Part shown: positions 19,329-28,387 of the stretch, piece by piece
Layout: every line of letters begins with the position of its first letter
How positions within the stretch are numbered: the stretch's first letter is position 1
DNA from: Listeria grayi DSM 20601
Lineage (GTDB): Bacteria > Bacillota > Bacilli > Lactobacillales > Listeriaceae
DNA length: 64,000 nucleotides
Direction: 5' to 3'
Assembly (NCBI RefSeq): GCF_000148995.1
Contig: NZ_GL538352.1
Coordinates: 248,001 to 312,000 of the forward strand
Translations under genes and position numbers: made by a program
Notes under the pieces: model-generated
The model's input: only the letters and a program-made list of their open reading frames with translations
What the model was told of the DNA's origin: nothing
Databases searched by the model: none

Positions 19329-20049
19329 ATTAAAAGTAACAGGCCTTAAAAAGAATTTCGGAGCAAATGAAGTGCTGAAAGATATCAATCTAGAAGTTCA
19401 AGAAGGCGAAGTAGTTTGCGTCATTGGCCCTTCTGGTTCGGGTAAAAGCACGTTCTTGCGCTGTATGAACCACTTAGAAGAGATCACTGGCGGCACCGTC
19501 ATTGTGGACGATTATAATATTACCGATAAAAAAGTGGATATCAACAAAGTACGCGAAAATATCGGCATGGTATTCCAGCACTTTAATCTATTTCCGCATT
19601 TATCCGTTTTAGAAAATATCACATTAGCACCAATCGAATTAAAAAAACAATCCAAACAAGAAGCTAAAAAAATCGGATTGCAATTATTGGAACGTGTAGG
19701 CTTGGCAGATAAGGCAGATAGTTATCCAAAACAACTTTCCGGCGGTCAAAAACAACGGGTAGCGATCGCGAGAGCACTAGCTATGAACCCCGATATCATG
19801 TTGTTCGATGAACCGACTTCTGCACTAGATCCGGAAATGGTCGGCGAAGTATTGAATGTTATGAAATCCCTCGTAAAAGACGGCATGACGATGATGGTCG
19901 TTACTCACGAAATGGGATTTGCCCGCGAAGTAGGCGACCGTGTCATTTTCATGGATGGTGGCTACATCGTAGAAGAAGGAACCCCGCAAGAAGTATTCGA
20001 CACACCGAAGCACGAGCGGACGATTAGTTTTTTAGAAAAAGTATTGTAG
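19321..20049 (+). CDS. glnQ: Polar amino-acid ABC transporter ATPase
   Basis: A 242-residue ATPase of the polar amino-acid uptake family. Walker [11 protein letters not shown]-loop [11 protein letters not shown], signature [15 protein letters not shown], Walker [15 protein letters not shown] and the H-switch [12 protein letters not shown] are all present. It energises the fused binding/permease protein encoded just upstream. Two tandem terminators follow, closing the operon. Confidence 0.95.
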   Translation: MTKLKVTGLKKNFGANEVLKDINLEVQEGEVVCVIGPSGSGKSTFLRCMNHLEEITGGTVIVDDYNITDKKVDINKVRENIGMVFQHFNLFPHLSVLENITLAPIELKKQSKQEAKKIGLQLLERVGLADKADSYPKQLSGGQKQRVAIARALAMNPDIMLFDEPTSALDPEMVGEVLNVMKSLVKDGMTMMVVTHEMGFAREVGDRVIFMDGGYIVEEGTPQEVFDTPKHERTISFLEKVL

Positions 20050-20054
20050 GAAAA

Positions 20055-20080
20055 AGAGCAGCCAGCGCTGCTCTTTTTTT
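20055..20080 (+). terminator. First terminator after glnQ-like gene
   Basis: Eight-base stem AGAGCAGC / GCTGCTCT with a 4-base loop and a T run. Confidence 0.9.
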
Positions 20081-20097
20081 GTTCCCGAATATTATTT

Positions 20098-20129
20098 AAA
20101 AGCAGCTGCATTTGTGCGGCTGCTTTTTT
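20098..20129 (+). terminator. Second tandem terminator after glnQ-like gene
   Basis: Stem AAAGCAGC / GCTGCTTT with an inner TGCA/TGCG part and a T run, 18 bases after the first terminator. Confidence 0.85.
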
Positions 20130-20187
20130 AATGCCACTTCTTTTTAAAAGATGGAAAGTAGTGGCTGTTTCTTATTTAAACGAAAAC

Positions 20188-20244
20188 TGCGTGAAGTCAC
20201 ACTTAGAAACAGTATTAGAAAGTTGCTATTATAAAAATGGAAAC
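20188..20244 (+). promoter_or_regulatory. Promoter element of the glycan cluster (copy A of a shared motif)
   Basis: This 57-base stretch has TGCGTGAA, a -35-like TTAGAA (20203-20208), an 18-base spacer and an extended -10 TGCTATTAT (TATTAT 20227-20232). It aligns without gaps, at roughly three quarters identity, with 25791-25847 upstream of the Mor-like regulator. The mismatches are not biased to one codon position, so this looks like a shared promoter/operator rather than shared coding sequence. Confidence 0.6.
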
Positions 20245-20283
20245 GAAAATCCGGGGTGAATGTTATTCAAAAGGAGATTGAAT

Positions 20284-21618
20284 GTGAAAAAAATATTAAT
20301 TAGAGCGGGCGCGAATCCCTATGAACAAAAAACAGCTTTTGACTTGATGAAAGCAGATTACATCGGTGGGAATGTCGGTAATCTGATATTTGCACACAGC
20401 CTGTTCAGAAACCTAACTACTGATGACACGGTATTAGAAGCAGATGGTTATCGCGCATCTGCTAGTCAAGCAGACCAAATCAATGAGACATATGCAGGTT
20501 TTGTAATACCGCTAGCTGATGCCTTTCGCGGTGATTTTGAAAACAACTTGAGCCAGCTGACACTACTAGTGAAAAAGTTAACGATCCCTGTCTATTTAAT
20601 CGGAGTTGGGATAAAAGCGCCTATTCAATCGAAAAGTGAAGATCTGCACTTTTCATATGATGATACGGTAAAAGAATTTATCAAAGCGATTCTGGAAAAA
20701 TCTAGCATTGTCGGTATAAGAGGAGAGATGACAGCAAGATACTTAACCAATCTCGGTTTTAAAGAAGGTACGGATCATATGGTGATTGGCTGTCCATCCA
20801 TGTACACCTATGGCGAAAACCTAAAGATCCGTGAGATTGCCAAAGACAAAGGCTCAGAACTGCTATTATCTACCAATCGGTCGAAGTCTGCTCCCAGCCC
20901 CGTATTAAAGTATATCCACAGACTTCACGAAGCCTTTGAGAAAGCAAGCTTCGTCCCGCAAGGCTGGGATGAATTCAAGCTGATGTACACAGGTGTACCG
21001 ACTTTTAAAATCGGCAGCTATCCATCCACGATGAAAGACATTGCCTACGAAAGCGGAAATGCAACGTTTTTTACAAGTGCGGTTCGATGGATCACGCATA
21101 TGCGGGGAATGGATTTTAGTTTTGGAACCAAACTGCACGGAAATATTACCGCAACGATCGCCGGAACACCCAGCATCACGATTCCGATTGACGCCCGGAT
21201 GAAGGAGCTTGCTGATTATCACAACTTAACAAGAATGACACCTCAGGAAATCATCGAAAATCAAGGGGAATTTCTATTTGGACTCATGGAGAAAGTCGAC
21301 ATCCACTCCGCAGAAAAAACACAAGTACGTAATTATGAAAACTTTATTCATTTTTTAGAAAAAAATAATCTAGCCTATACGCATCAGAACGAAACGAATT
21401 ATATGGATACCCCCTATGATCGGACATACGGACAATCAAATTATGGAGAGGAAATAGCACCAATTACAGCTTGCAAAGAAAAAGCGTTAAAAGAACGGAT
21501 AAGCGTTATCACCAAGGCAAACTATCAGCGTCAAGATATTTATGTATCCCGGCAAAAGGCACTTTATAAAAAAATAGCAGAACAGGAGAAGTTCTTTTCT
21601 AATTTAACACGCCGTTGA
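20284..21618 (+). CDS. Polysaccharide pyruvyl transferase family protein
   Basis: A 444-residue protein of the polysaccharide pyruvyl transferase family (PF04230-like). These cytoplasmic enzymes usually transfer pyruvate from phosphoenolpyruvate to sugar residues of surface glycans. Family signatures are the N-terminal GGNVGNLIFAHSLFR, GVGIKAP, VGIRGEMTARYLTNLG, and the late RGMDFSFGTKLHGNITATIAGTP. The frame opens at the ATG at 20260, but AAAGGAG lies 7 bases before the GTG at 20284, which I prefer. It is first in a cluster with two glycosyltransferases and is probably involved in modifying a wall polymer. Confidence 0.82.
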   Translation: MKKILIRAGANPYEQKTAFDLMKADYIGGNVGNLIFAHSLFRNLTTDDTVLEADGYRASASQADQINETYAGFVIPLADAFRGDFENNLSQLTLLVKKLTIPVYLIGVGIKAPIQSKSEDLHFSYDDTVKEFIKAILEKSSIVGIRGEMTARYLTNLGFKEGTDHMVIGCPSMYTYGENLKIREIAKDKGSELLLSTNRSKSAPSPVLKYIHRLHEAFEKASFVPQGWDEFKLMYTGVPTFKIGSYPSTMKDIAYESGNATFFTSAVRWITHMRGMDFSFGTKLHGNITATIAGTPSITIPIDARMKELADYHNLTRMTPQEIIENQGEFLFGLMEKVDIHSAEKTQVRNYENFIHFLEKNNLAYTHQNETNYMDTPYDRTYGQSNYGEEIAPITACKEKALKERISVITKANYQRQDIYVSRQKALYKKIAEQEKFFSNLTRR

Positions 21619-21639
21619 AAAAAATGCTCCGTGGGGAAG

Positions 21640-21694
21640 AAAACAATGTGAAATCAACGCCTTTGCCGACCACGATTTGCGCCATTGTTTTTTT
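21640..21694 (+). terminator. Possible weak terminator inside the glycan cluster
   Basis: AAAACAATG (21640-21648) pairs with CATTGTTTT (21683-21691), with a further inner AAATC/GATTT pairing, then T residues. The loop is long, so termination may be partial. Confidence 0.45.
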
Positions 21695-21838
21695 TCAATT
21701 CAATCAGAGTGGCATGTCAATTAATTCACAAAAAGACATCAATTAGACATTGCTCAAATGCAAATAAATAAAAAAATAAATAAGTTAAAATAAATTCCGT
21801 TAGTTGTTAGTGAAGTAGTGAAAGAGGGATAGGATTTT

Positions 21839-23071
21839 TTGTATGTTTCAGTTGTTGTACCCGTCTATAATGTTGAAAAATATGCAAAAGAAATGATACG
21901 TAGTTTGATCCAACAAACAATGAAACAAATCGAGTTTCTAATTGTCGATGACGGTTCGACGGATGCCAGTATGGACATCATCCAAGCGGAAATAAGAAAT
22001 GATACTCGTTTTGTTATTCTCCAACAGACGAATAAAGGGGCGGCCCATGCAAGAAATATCGGGATCCAGCATGCGACAGGAGAATACATCATGTTCATTG
22101 ATGCGGATGACAAACTTGCAAAAGATGCAGCGACGCTTTTATATCAGGAAGGTATCACAAGCGGCGCCGATATCGTTTATGGAAAGATGAAACGATTTAC
22201 TACAGAAAAAGAGTGGTACTTAGAAAGCCATCTAGGTCGAAAAATCTATGTAGAAAAAGAGAAAAACATCTTAGCAAACAGCGAATTATTTTATTCGATC
22301 GGTCCTTGTGCCAAACTTTTTGCCAAACATTTATTTGAAAAAATCAAATTTCCAGAACATATCATCTTTGGCGAAGACCAGTATGTCACGTTTATGAGTT
22401 ATGTCAGTGCCCAAAAAATCATTTTTTTGAACGAAGACATTTATTTTTACCGAATCAGAGAAGTAGGGGAACGATCTTTGACGCAAAAAAAAGAAGAATA
22501 TCCCTTTGCGTATTTGAATTCGCTGATTAATCTTTTTCAACTGATATCACAAGGGTTTGAAAGGAATACTACCTTTTTGCCCGCAGAAAAGAAAGCGATC
22601 ATGCATGCTTATTTTGAACGCTTGATCGAATTTGAGATTTTTCCGATTTTTAAATTGGTTTTCAAAAACCGGCGCTTTCAATCAAGAGGACTGGAAAACA
22701 TCAGCAACTTCTTTGAAAGTATCGATAACGAATTGATAGAAGATTCGTCGATCATTGTTTATAAATTCATTGTGGAATTAAATAATATTTTTTTTATCCT
22801 TCAGAATAAAAGCTATCGTGATTACGTTACTCTCCAACGCCTTATTATCGAAAGTAATCCGTCTCTTTTTGAAAATGAGATCAAAAAAAACTACTTCTAT
22901 AAATATCTATTAACTAAAAAAATAACCACTAGACCTTCTAATCTGCTTGCAGCAATTAAATACCGTATCATTGCATTTTGCAGGTATGGTTATGTTTTTC
23001 TGAGCAGCAAGGTTAGAACGAATATATTCAAAAGGGAGCAGTCAAGTTTTGGAAAAAAATATCGAATATAA
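21839..23071 (+). CDS. Family 2 glycosyltransferase
   Basis: A 410-residue GT-A fold glycosyltransferase. It has the N-terminal SVVVPVYNVEKY, the nucleotide-binding DDGSTD near residue 37 and the metal-binding DADDK near residue 87, then a long C-terminal part of unknown structure. It probably adds a sugar to a surface glycan or teichoic acid at the inner membrane face. The start is a TTG at 21839, preceded by GAGGGATAGGA; the next in-frame candidates would remove the beta-strand. It overlaps the next gene by 23 bases. Confidence 0.88.
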   Translation: MYVSVVVPVYNVEKYAKEMIRSLIQQTMKQIEFLIVDDGSTDASMDIIQAEIRNDTRFVILQQTNKGAAHARNIGIQHATGEYIMFIDADDKLAKDAATLLYQEGITSGADIVYGKMKRFTTEKEWYLESHLGRKIYVEKEKNILANSELFYSIGPCAKLFAKHLFEKIKFPEHIIFGEDQYVTFMSYVSAQKIIFLNEDIYFYRIREVGERSLTQKKEEYPFAYLNSLINLFQLISQGFERNTTFLPAEKKAIMHAYFERLIEFEIFPIFKLVFKNRRFQSRGLENISNFFESIDNELIEDSSIIVYKFIVELNNIFFILQNKSYRDYVTLQRLIIESNPSLFENEIKKNYFYKYLLTKKITTRPSNLLAAIKYRIIAFCRYGYVFLSSKVRTNIFKREQSSFGKKYRI

Positions 23072-25703
23072 TGTGAGTATTATCATCCCCGTTTATAATG
23101 CCGATGCCTTTTTAGAAAGAACACTGGAATCGATCATCGCCCAGCAAACCAGAGGACTGACGTATGAAGTATTGCTGATCAATGACGGCTCAACAGACAC
23201 AAGTGGTGAGATCTGCCTTCAATACAGTTTGAAATACGACAATTTTTATTACATCAAGCAACGTAATAAAGGTGTTTCCCATGCTAGAAATAAAGGGCTA
23301 GAAATCGCGCAGGGGGAATATATCTTGTTTTTGGATGCCGATGATTTGTTATTACCACAAACGATATATCATGCAATCACTACATTTGAAAAATATAAAG
23401 AAGAAACAAATATTCTAGCATATCCGCTGTATACCAAGGAAGGCAATGACATCAAACCACATATCCGTAATGCTAACTTCCGGCAAAAGAACAGAAGCGG
23501 CCTTTATAATATTGGTGAGTTTCCATTCTTGAATCAATGCACGATGAATGTAGTTATAAAAAATCTGGATGACGCAGATAAGATTTATTTCAATACATCA
23601 CTCAAACAATGCGAAGATGCGCTGTTTAATACACAAATGGTACTTACGATGGGGAACATCGCCTTTTCAAATAACGGCGGATATGTCTATGATATCGGTC
23701 ATGAATCGACTGTCGACAAATTTAAAAACCCAGTCGATATTGGCGATATGCTGCTACAGTTTTTTGAGAATCTCATCAACAATGCGCTCAAACATTACGG
23801 CAGCGTGCCAGCGTACGTTCAAAGCATGATCTTATACGAGATAAATTGGCGTTTTCTTCAAAATGTTTTATTTCCCTTTCATTTGAAAGAACCGGGATAT
23901 GCAGAATGGATGGATAGAATCGTGCAGGTTTTTGACCATATCGAAGTCCATACGATTTTAGAACAACCACTGATGGATTATTATCATAAAATCTATTTTA
24001 TTCAAACCTTCAAACAACAGATCATCCATAAAAACGATTCTTTTGGCTTGCGCTTTTTCAGTAAAGACGAGCATATCCACACCCTTCAACATGTGACGAT
24101 CGTGTTTAATAAAATCAAGAAAATAGGAGAAGAACTGCAATTCGTCGGATATATCAAAGCGCCGTTACTGGACAATGCGGATGATGTCGCACTGGAGCTG
24201 ACCAGTGAACAGCAGGATTACAAAAAAACAGTATGGCTGCGAGAAACCCCGGCCAGCTACTATAAGTCTCATCTCCAAGTGAGTTCCTTTTTGGGTTTTG
24301 ACTTTACACTAGATCTTCGCCAAGAGGCAGAGTTTTTAGTGAAAGTAAAGATCAATGGTGTTTTTTATAAAACGGTTCCTTATTTTGAAGAGGATATTAT
24401 CTTCAAAAAACATATCCAGTCAAAACATGTCGTTTTGCCAGAAACCATTATTTCCTATAAAGAAAATCCGTTTGCGATCCTTATCAGAGAGCGCAGCAAA
24501 AATCGGGATTTCGCGAAAAATGTCCTTGCCCACCAATCGAAGCTGTACGAGAAAAAAGGGCAGAGGAACGTTTTGACCTTTAGAAAATATAAAAAGCTCC
24601 TCGCTCTCGTATGGAAACAAAAACGAATTTGGCTTTATAACGACAGAATAAATACCCGAGATAACGCGTTTATTCAATTCAAGCACGATATGACTAAAAA
24701 AGACGGCGTAAATAGATATTATGTTGTTCGGGATTTAAATGAGGTAGCAGGAGAAATCCCTAAGCAAAAGGTGGTCCTTTTTGGATCGCTAAAACATAAA
24801 CTTCTTTTTTATTACAGTGAACTGATCTTAACTTCTTTTAAAGAGAAACTAGAATATTCGCCGCTTTCCAATCAAGCCTATAATGCGCTTTATTCGGAGA
24901 TGAAACATAAAGTCGTCTATTTGCAACACGGCGTTTTAAATGCACACACTCCATGGCTGTATGGCAAACACAAAACGAACTTTGACAAATTTTTGATTTC
25001 CAGCGACTTTGAGAAGGAAAATCTCAAAAAACACTATGGCTACGCAGAAAAGGATCTGCTCCAAGCTGGAATGCCGCGACTAGACCTGATCACGTCAGGG
25101 ACGAAAAAAAACAAGCTGTTGTTTGCCCCTTCGTGGAGAAAATCACTGGTGAAAGAAGATAAGTACCTAAACCGCACCATAGCAAAAGACGCTTTTTACC
25201 AATCAGAATTCTTTCAAGCGATCCATGCGTTTATTAATTCACCGGAATTGAATGATATCCTAAAAACAAATAATTATCAGTTGGACGTAAAACTGCACCC
25301 GATCTTTATGGAAGAAGGTGCGCTTTTCAACACAGAGCAAAGCAATATTCATATTATCGAAAGCGGTGAAAAAATAGCGGTTGAGGAATAAAAACTGTTT
25401 ATCACTGATTTTTCCTCTTTTATGTTCGATTTCATCAAGACCAAGACAAAAATCGCCTTTTTCTTTCCTGATCTCAAACGATTTTTAGGAGGCAATCACA
25501 TTTATAATCGTCTTGATTTCGATATCGATCAATTTGGAGAGCGGTATGAACGTCCAGAAGAAATCATTGCTTCTATCAACAGGTATATCACCGAGGACTT
25601 TCGTATTGAGCCTGAGTTGGAGGAATTATATGATGCATTTTACTATCAGCCTGTCCACAAGAACTATCGCGAAACGCTTTATCAGCAACTGTTCCATCTC
25701 TAA
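23049..25703 (+). pseudogene. GT2 + CDP-glycerol glycerophosphotransferase fusion, interrupted by in-frame TAA
   Basis: The first open part (23049-25391, 780 residues) begins at a TTG after GGGAG. It has an N-terminal GT2 domain (IIIPVYNADAF, NDGSTD, FLDADD), a central beta-rich part and a TagF/TagB-like C-terminal domain (VVYLQHGVLN, LQAGMPRLD, LLFAPSWR, KLHP). A TAA at 25389-25391 stops it. In the same frame the family sequence continues at once (KLFITDFSSFMFDF, then GNHIYNRLDFDIDQFGE) to 25703. The intact protein would have 884 residues. The lost 104 residues include the conserved ITD.SS motif needed by this transferase class. The intact protein would transfer sugar and glycerol phosphate to a wall polymer. 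Confidence 0.88.
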
Positions 25704-25709
25704 AATCCA

Positions 25710-25741
25710 ACCAAATCGGTTTCCGGTTTGGTTTCTTTTTT
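25710..25741 (+). terminator. Terminator after the glycan cluster
   Basis: AACCAAA..GG / CC..TTTGGTT hairpin followed by T residues. It marks the end of the original, uninterrupted gene, which supports the view that the in-frame stop is a late change. Confidence 0.85.
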
Positions 25742-25790
25742 GATTGGAAATTAGCCGCACAAGAGGGTGGTGACTAATATCCAGGCAAAG

Positions 25791-25847
25791 TGCGTGAATC
25801 GATACTTAGAAGAAATATTTAAAACTTGCTATTATGAAAGGGAAATA
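25791..25847 (+). promoter_or_regulatory. Promoter element of the Mor-like gene (copy B of a shared motif)
   Basis: TGCGTGAA, TTAGAA (25806-25811), an 18-base spacer and extended -10 TGCTATTAT (TATTAT 25830-25835) match copy A at 20188-20244. The Mor-like regulator it precedes may act on both copies. Confidence 0.6.
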
Positions 25848-25869
25848 AGGGAGGGAGTGACAGTTATAC

Positions 25870-26149
25870 GTGATCGGCAGTCAAAAAATACATCAAGATT
25901 GCTTGGCGGAAGTATATAAAGAATTAGCAGAAATAGTGGGGCTGGAAACGATGCTAAAGCTATATGATGTACTAAAGGGACAGCAATTAAATTTTCCGAC
26001 AAGATTATATGCAAGTGATAAAGTGAAAAAAAATCGTTAAAACCTATCGTGGCAAAAATCCGCAAAGTTTAGCACGCGAATTCGGCTATAGTTCCAGATG
26101 GGTACAAGAGGTCTTAAAAGAACATCATGATGGAAACAATACCGACTAA
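25870..26149 (+). pseudogene. Mor-type transcription activator, frameshifted
   Basis: A GTG at 25870, downstream of GGGAGGGAG, opens 56 codons ending RLYASDKVKKNR. The frame then hits TAA at 26038-26040. In the +1 frame the protein continues IVKTYRGKNPQSLAREFGYS and ends at 26147-26149. The two parts meet at eight A residues (26026-26033). Together they make a protein of about 92 residues typical of the small Firmicute Mor activator family: a dimerisation part (LAEIVGLETMLKLYDVLKGQ) and a C-terminal helix-turn-helix (SLAREFGYSSRWVQEVL). One A fewer would restore it. It sits beside the glycan cluster, whose promoter resembles its own. Confidence 0.75.
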
Positions 26150-26167
26150 ACCTATCGATAATAAATC

Positions 26168-26209
26168 AAGCTGCGGCTGCTGGAATCATTCAGGTAGCCG
26201 CAGCTTTTA
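26168..26209 (+). terminator. Terminator after the Mor-like gene
   Basis: Eleven-base perfect stem AAGCTGCGGCT / AGCCGCAGCTT with a 17-base loop and a short T run. Confidence 0.8.
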
Positions 26210-26369
26210 TGCTATTCGACAGGCGGAATTTATTTCGTAAAACTCCTTCTATTACAATATGATGAAAAATGTAAAAATTTCAAAAAAATCTAGGTTTATG
26301 GATTAACTTATGATAAAGTAGGTAATATAGAGAAAGATGGATGAAAACCAGAGGATTGGAGCGGTCAGG

Positions 26370-26513
26370 ATGGAGCAAAACCAAGATGATTTAAAGAAAA
26401 TAATCCTTCAGTTAAAAAAACAAGGCATTGAAGTAGAAGAGACTAAATCGCGAAAAGATGTACTGGAATCTCTTCAAAGTTCATTTAGAAAATTGGGATA
26501 TAGCCTGAAATGA
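26370..26513 (+). CDS. Small hypothetical protein, 47 residues
   Basis: An ATG preceded by GGAG opens a short frame for a charged, helical protein (MEQNQDDLKKIILQLKKQ at the start, ending KLGYSLK). A terminator follows at once, which supports a real gene. It is not a family I recognise. Its position before the 252-residue unknown protein is shared by small ORFs in related Listeria, as far as I recall. Confidence 0.6.
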   Translation: MEQNQDDLKKIILQLKKQGIEVEETKSRKDVLESLQSSFRKLGYSLK

Positions 26514-26517
26514 ATGT

Positions 26518-26553
26518 AAAACCTGTGTCTTTTTTTAAGACGCGGGTTTTTTT
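26518..26553 (+). terminator. Terminator after the small ORF
   Basis: AAACCTGTGTCTT pairs, with wobbles, with AAGACGCGGGTTT, followed by seven T residues. Confidence 0.85.
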
Positions 26554-26652
26554 ATATTATTTAGTCGAAATGCGAGCTAAACAATATTATTCGCGCGCTT
26601 TTTGCGTTATGATAGGGGTAAGAAGAATTTTAGAATAGAGAGAGGAAGACCA

Positions 26653-27411
26653 ATGAAAAAAGAGTTGAAAAAGGAGCAGTCCATTTATATTTATATTGAT
26701 TATGTCATTAACAGTGTTGCCACTCGCGGCATTGATTTCTGCGATTTTGTAAATGGGATCGGACTACTCCCAGAAAATTTATTGTTACTCAAGCACCACT
26801 TAGATGACACTTCTTTTAATGCTCATACACTTTTTCATTATTTAGAAGCGGGCGATATTCATAAATTGCAAGTACAGGAAGAACGGAAGCAGGAAGCATT
26901 CAGCTGGATCGATTTTGAAGAGGTGGACCTGCTTAATCAGCTGACAGCTCAAGAAATCGCAGAGCTGCTGTATTTGGCTCATACAGGAAGACATTTGCGT
27001 TCGCCGTTTTACTATAAATTGCAAAACAACTTTGTCTATTTGAGTTCATCGGATGGACATATCAACAAGACCTATTACCGTCACATCAATCGTTTTTATA
27101 CATTGCTCAGCTATTGTATTACAAAACGGACAGCTGACTTAGTTTCGGAAAAAAGCATCTTCTCGTTCGGCAAGAAAAAAGATGTTGCCAATATTTCAGA
27201 ATCGCTGATCGAAACATTAGTTCCGTTGTTTAAAGAAGGCGTTTATCTGGATTTTGCCAATGCCAAAAAATCACGTACGCAAATCGAGATCCCACTTTTC
27301 GCCAATGTAGGGGAAGAGATCGTACATACGGATGCTATCGATAAAGGATCAGAAGTAGCTAGTATTATTTACGATAATCGACGTTCAGAATGGGAAATTG
27401 TAAAAAAATAA
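26653..27411 (+). CDS. Hypothetical protein, 252 residues
   Basis: A soluble, mixed-charge protein. The ATG at 26653 follows AGAGAGGAAG; the frame is open 51 bases further upstream, but without a ribosome site. No signal peptide or transmembrane helix is visible. The first two thirds look helical (LLNQLTAQEIAELLYLAHTGRH). A short C-terminal part is rich in beta residues (IEIPLFANVGEEIVHTD). I do not recognise a family or active site. It is monocistronic, with a -10-like TATGAT upstream and a terminator downstream. Confidence 0.75.
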   Translation: MKKELKKEQSIYIYIDYVINSVATRGIDFCDFVNGIGLLPENLLLLKHHLDDTSFNAHTLFHYLEAGDIHKLQVQEERKQEAFSWIDFEEVDLLNQLTAQEIAELLYLAHTGRHLRSPFYYKLQNNFVYLSSSDGHINKTYYRHINRFYTLLSYCITKRTADLVSEKSIFSFGKKKDVANISESLIETLVPLFKEGVYLDFANAKKSRTQIEIPLFANVGEEIVHTDAIDKGSEVASIIYDNRRSEWEIVKK

Positions 27412-27434
27412 ACCTTCAATGGTTTATTTTTTTT
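27406..27434 (+). terminator. Terminator after the 252-residue protein
   Basis: AAATAAACC / GGTTTATTT stem with eight T residues; it starts in the stop codon region. Confidence 0.85.
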
Positions 27435-27453
27435 GGTTTTCTATGTTATTATT

Positions 27454-27476
27454 TAGCTAACTAACGTTAGGTAGGT
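27454..27476. promoter_or_regulatory. Candidate TetR operator
   Basis: The stretch TTAGCTAACTAACGTTAGGTAGG contains the palindrome CTAACGTTAG and repeated TTAG/CTAA half-sites. It sits between a -10-like TATGTTATTAT and the ATG of the TetR gene. This placement suggests autorepression of the TetR-SMR operon. Confidence 0.55.
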
Positions 27477-27483
27477 GAATGAA

Positions 27484-28047
27484 ATGTCAAAAGAAACGAT
27501 CAAATCCACTGCGCTGCACTTTTTTGCTGAGATCGGCTATGAAGCGACTTCACTAGCAAAGATCGCTGCAGAAGTCGGAATCAAAAAACCATCGATCTAC
27601 GCGCATTTTTCTTCTAAAGAAGCGTTGTTTTTAGAAGTTTATCAAGATGTGCTGGAACTGGAACTGCAAAAAATCAAGCAATTGCAAAAGCAAGGGGAAA
27701 AGGGCGAAGCGTTATTAGAAGCTTTGTTTTATTATTTGACCGATATAAATACAGATAAATTAGGAAAGCAATTTTCTCAGCGTGCCATTTTTTATCCGCC
27801 GGAAGCGATTTCGGAAAGCGTAAAGAATATTACACAAACCTTTGAGAATCTTACAGTCGAAATTATGGAGCAGGCAGTACCTGCTTATTTCACCAAAGCA
27901 CAAACGCTTCGCTGGATGCATGTTTTTTATATGATGCTTGATGGCTTGTTGATGGAAGGTAATTTATATGAATCAGAAGAAATTACAAAACGAAGAGAAT
28001 CTGCCTGGCTTTTCTTGAAGCAGGCACTAACACAGAAGGAGGCATAG
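27484..28047 (+). CDS. TetR family transcriptional regulator
   Basis: A 187-residue regulator. The N-terminal helix-turn-helix (ALHFFAEIGYEATSLAKIAAEVGIKKPSIYAHFSSKEALF) is the classic TetR DNA-binding domain. The C-terminal ligand domain is all-helical. The ATG at 27484 follows TAGGTAGGTGA. It is directly followed by two SMR genes, so it most likely represses its own operon and responds to a cationic compound. Confidence 0.92.
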   Translation: MSKETIKSTALHFFAEIGYEATSLAKIAAEVGIKKPSIYAHFSSKEALFLEVYQDVLELELQKIKQLQKQGEKGEALLEALFYYLTDINTDKLGKQFSQRAIFYPPEAISESVKNITQTFENLTVEIMEQAVPAYFTKAQTLRWMHVFYMMLDGLLMEGNLYESEEITKRRESAWLFLKQALTQKEA

Positions 28048-28051
28048 CAAC

Positions 28052-28387
28052 GTGGAATGGATGTATTTGATTGGCGGTGGAATCGCTGAGATCATTTGGG
28101 CGCTAGGATTGAAAGAATCTCATGGGTTCACGGAGTGGGGCTGGAGTGCCATCACCGTGCTTTTTTTAACAATCAGCTTTTATTTATTTGCGAAAGCATT
28201 ACGACTGGTACCGATCGGCACAGCATATGCAGTCTTTACAGGAATCGGATCAGCTGGTTCCGCAATAGTAGGAATCTTATTTTTAAATGAAAGTGTCAGC
28301 TTTTTTAAGATCGCAGCACTTGTTTTATTATTAGTTGGAATCCTTGGTTTGAAATTGATCGATGGAAAAAAGGACGGTGAAGCCTAA
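28052..28387 (+). CDS. SMR family efflux protein, subunit 1
   Basis: A 111-residue small multidrug resistance protein with four transmembrane helices. It has the conserved Glu in helix 1 (GGGIAEIIWALGLK), the PIGTAYAVFTGIG motif in helix 3 and the GLKL tail. It starts with GTG after AGGAGG. The next gene encodes a second SMR protein, as in the YkkCD/YvdRS hetero-oligomeric pairs, so the two probably form one proton-coupled exporter. Substrates may be guanidinium compounds or quaternary amines. Confidence 0.92.
   Translation: MEWMYLIGGGIAEIIWALGLKESHGFTEWGWSAITVLFLTISFYLFAKALRLVPIGTAYAVFTGIGSAGSAIVGILFLNESVSFFKIAALVLLLVGILGLKLIDGKKDGEA

Noticed and set aside
20161-20259. Short ORF (32 codons) overlapping the copy A promoter, similar to codons around copy B
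   Set aside because: Mismatches between the copies are spread over all codon positions and there is no ribosome site, so shared promoter sequence is more likely.
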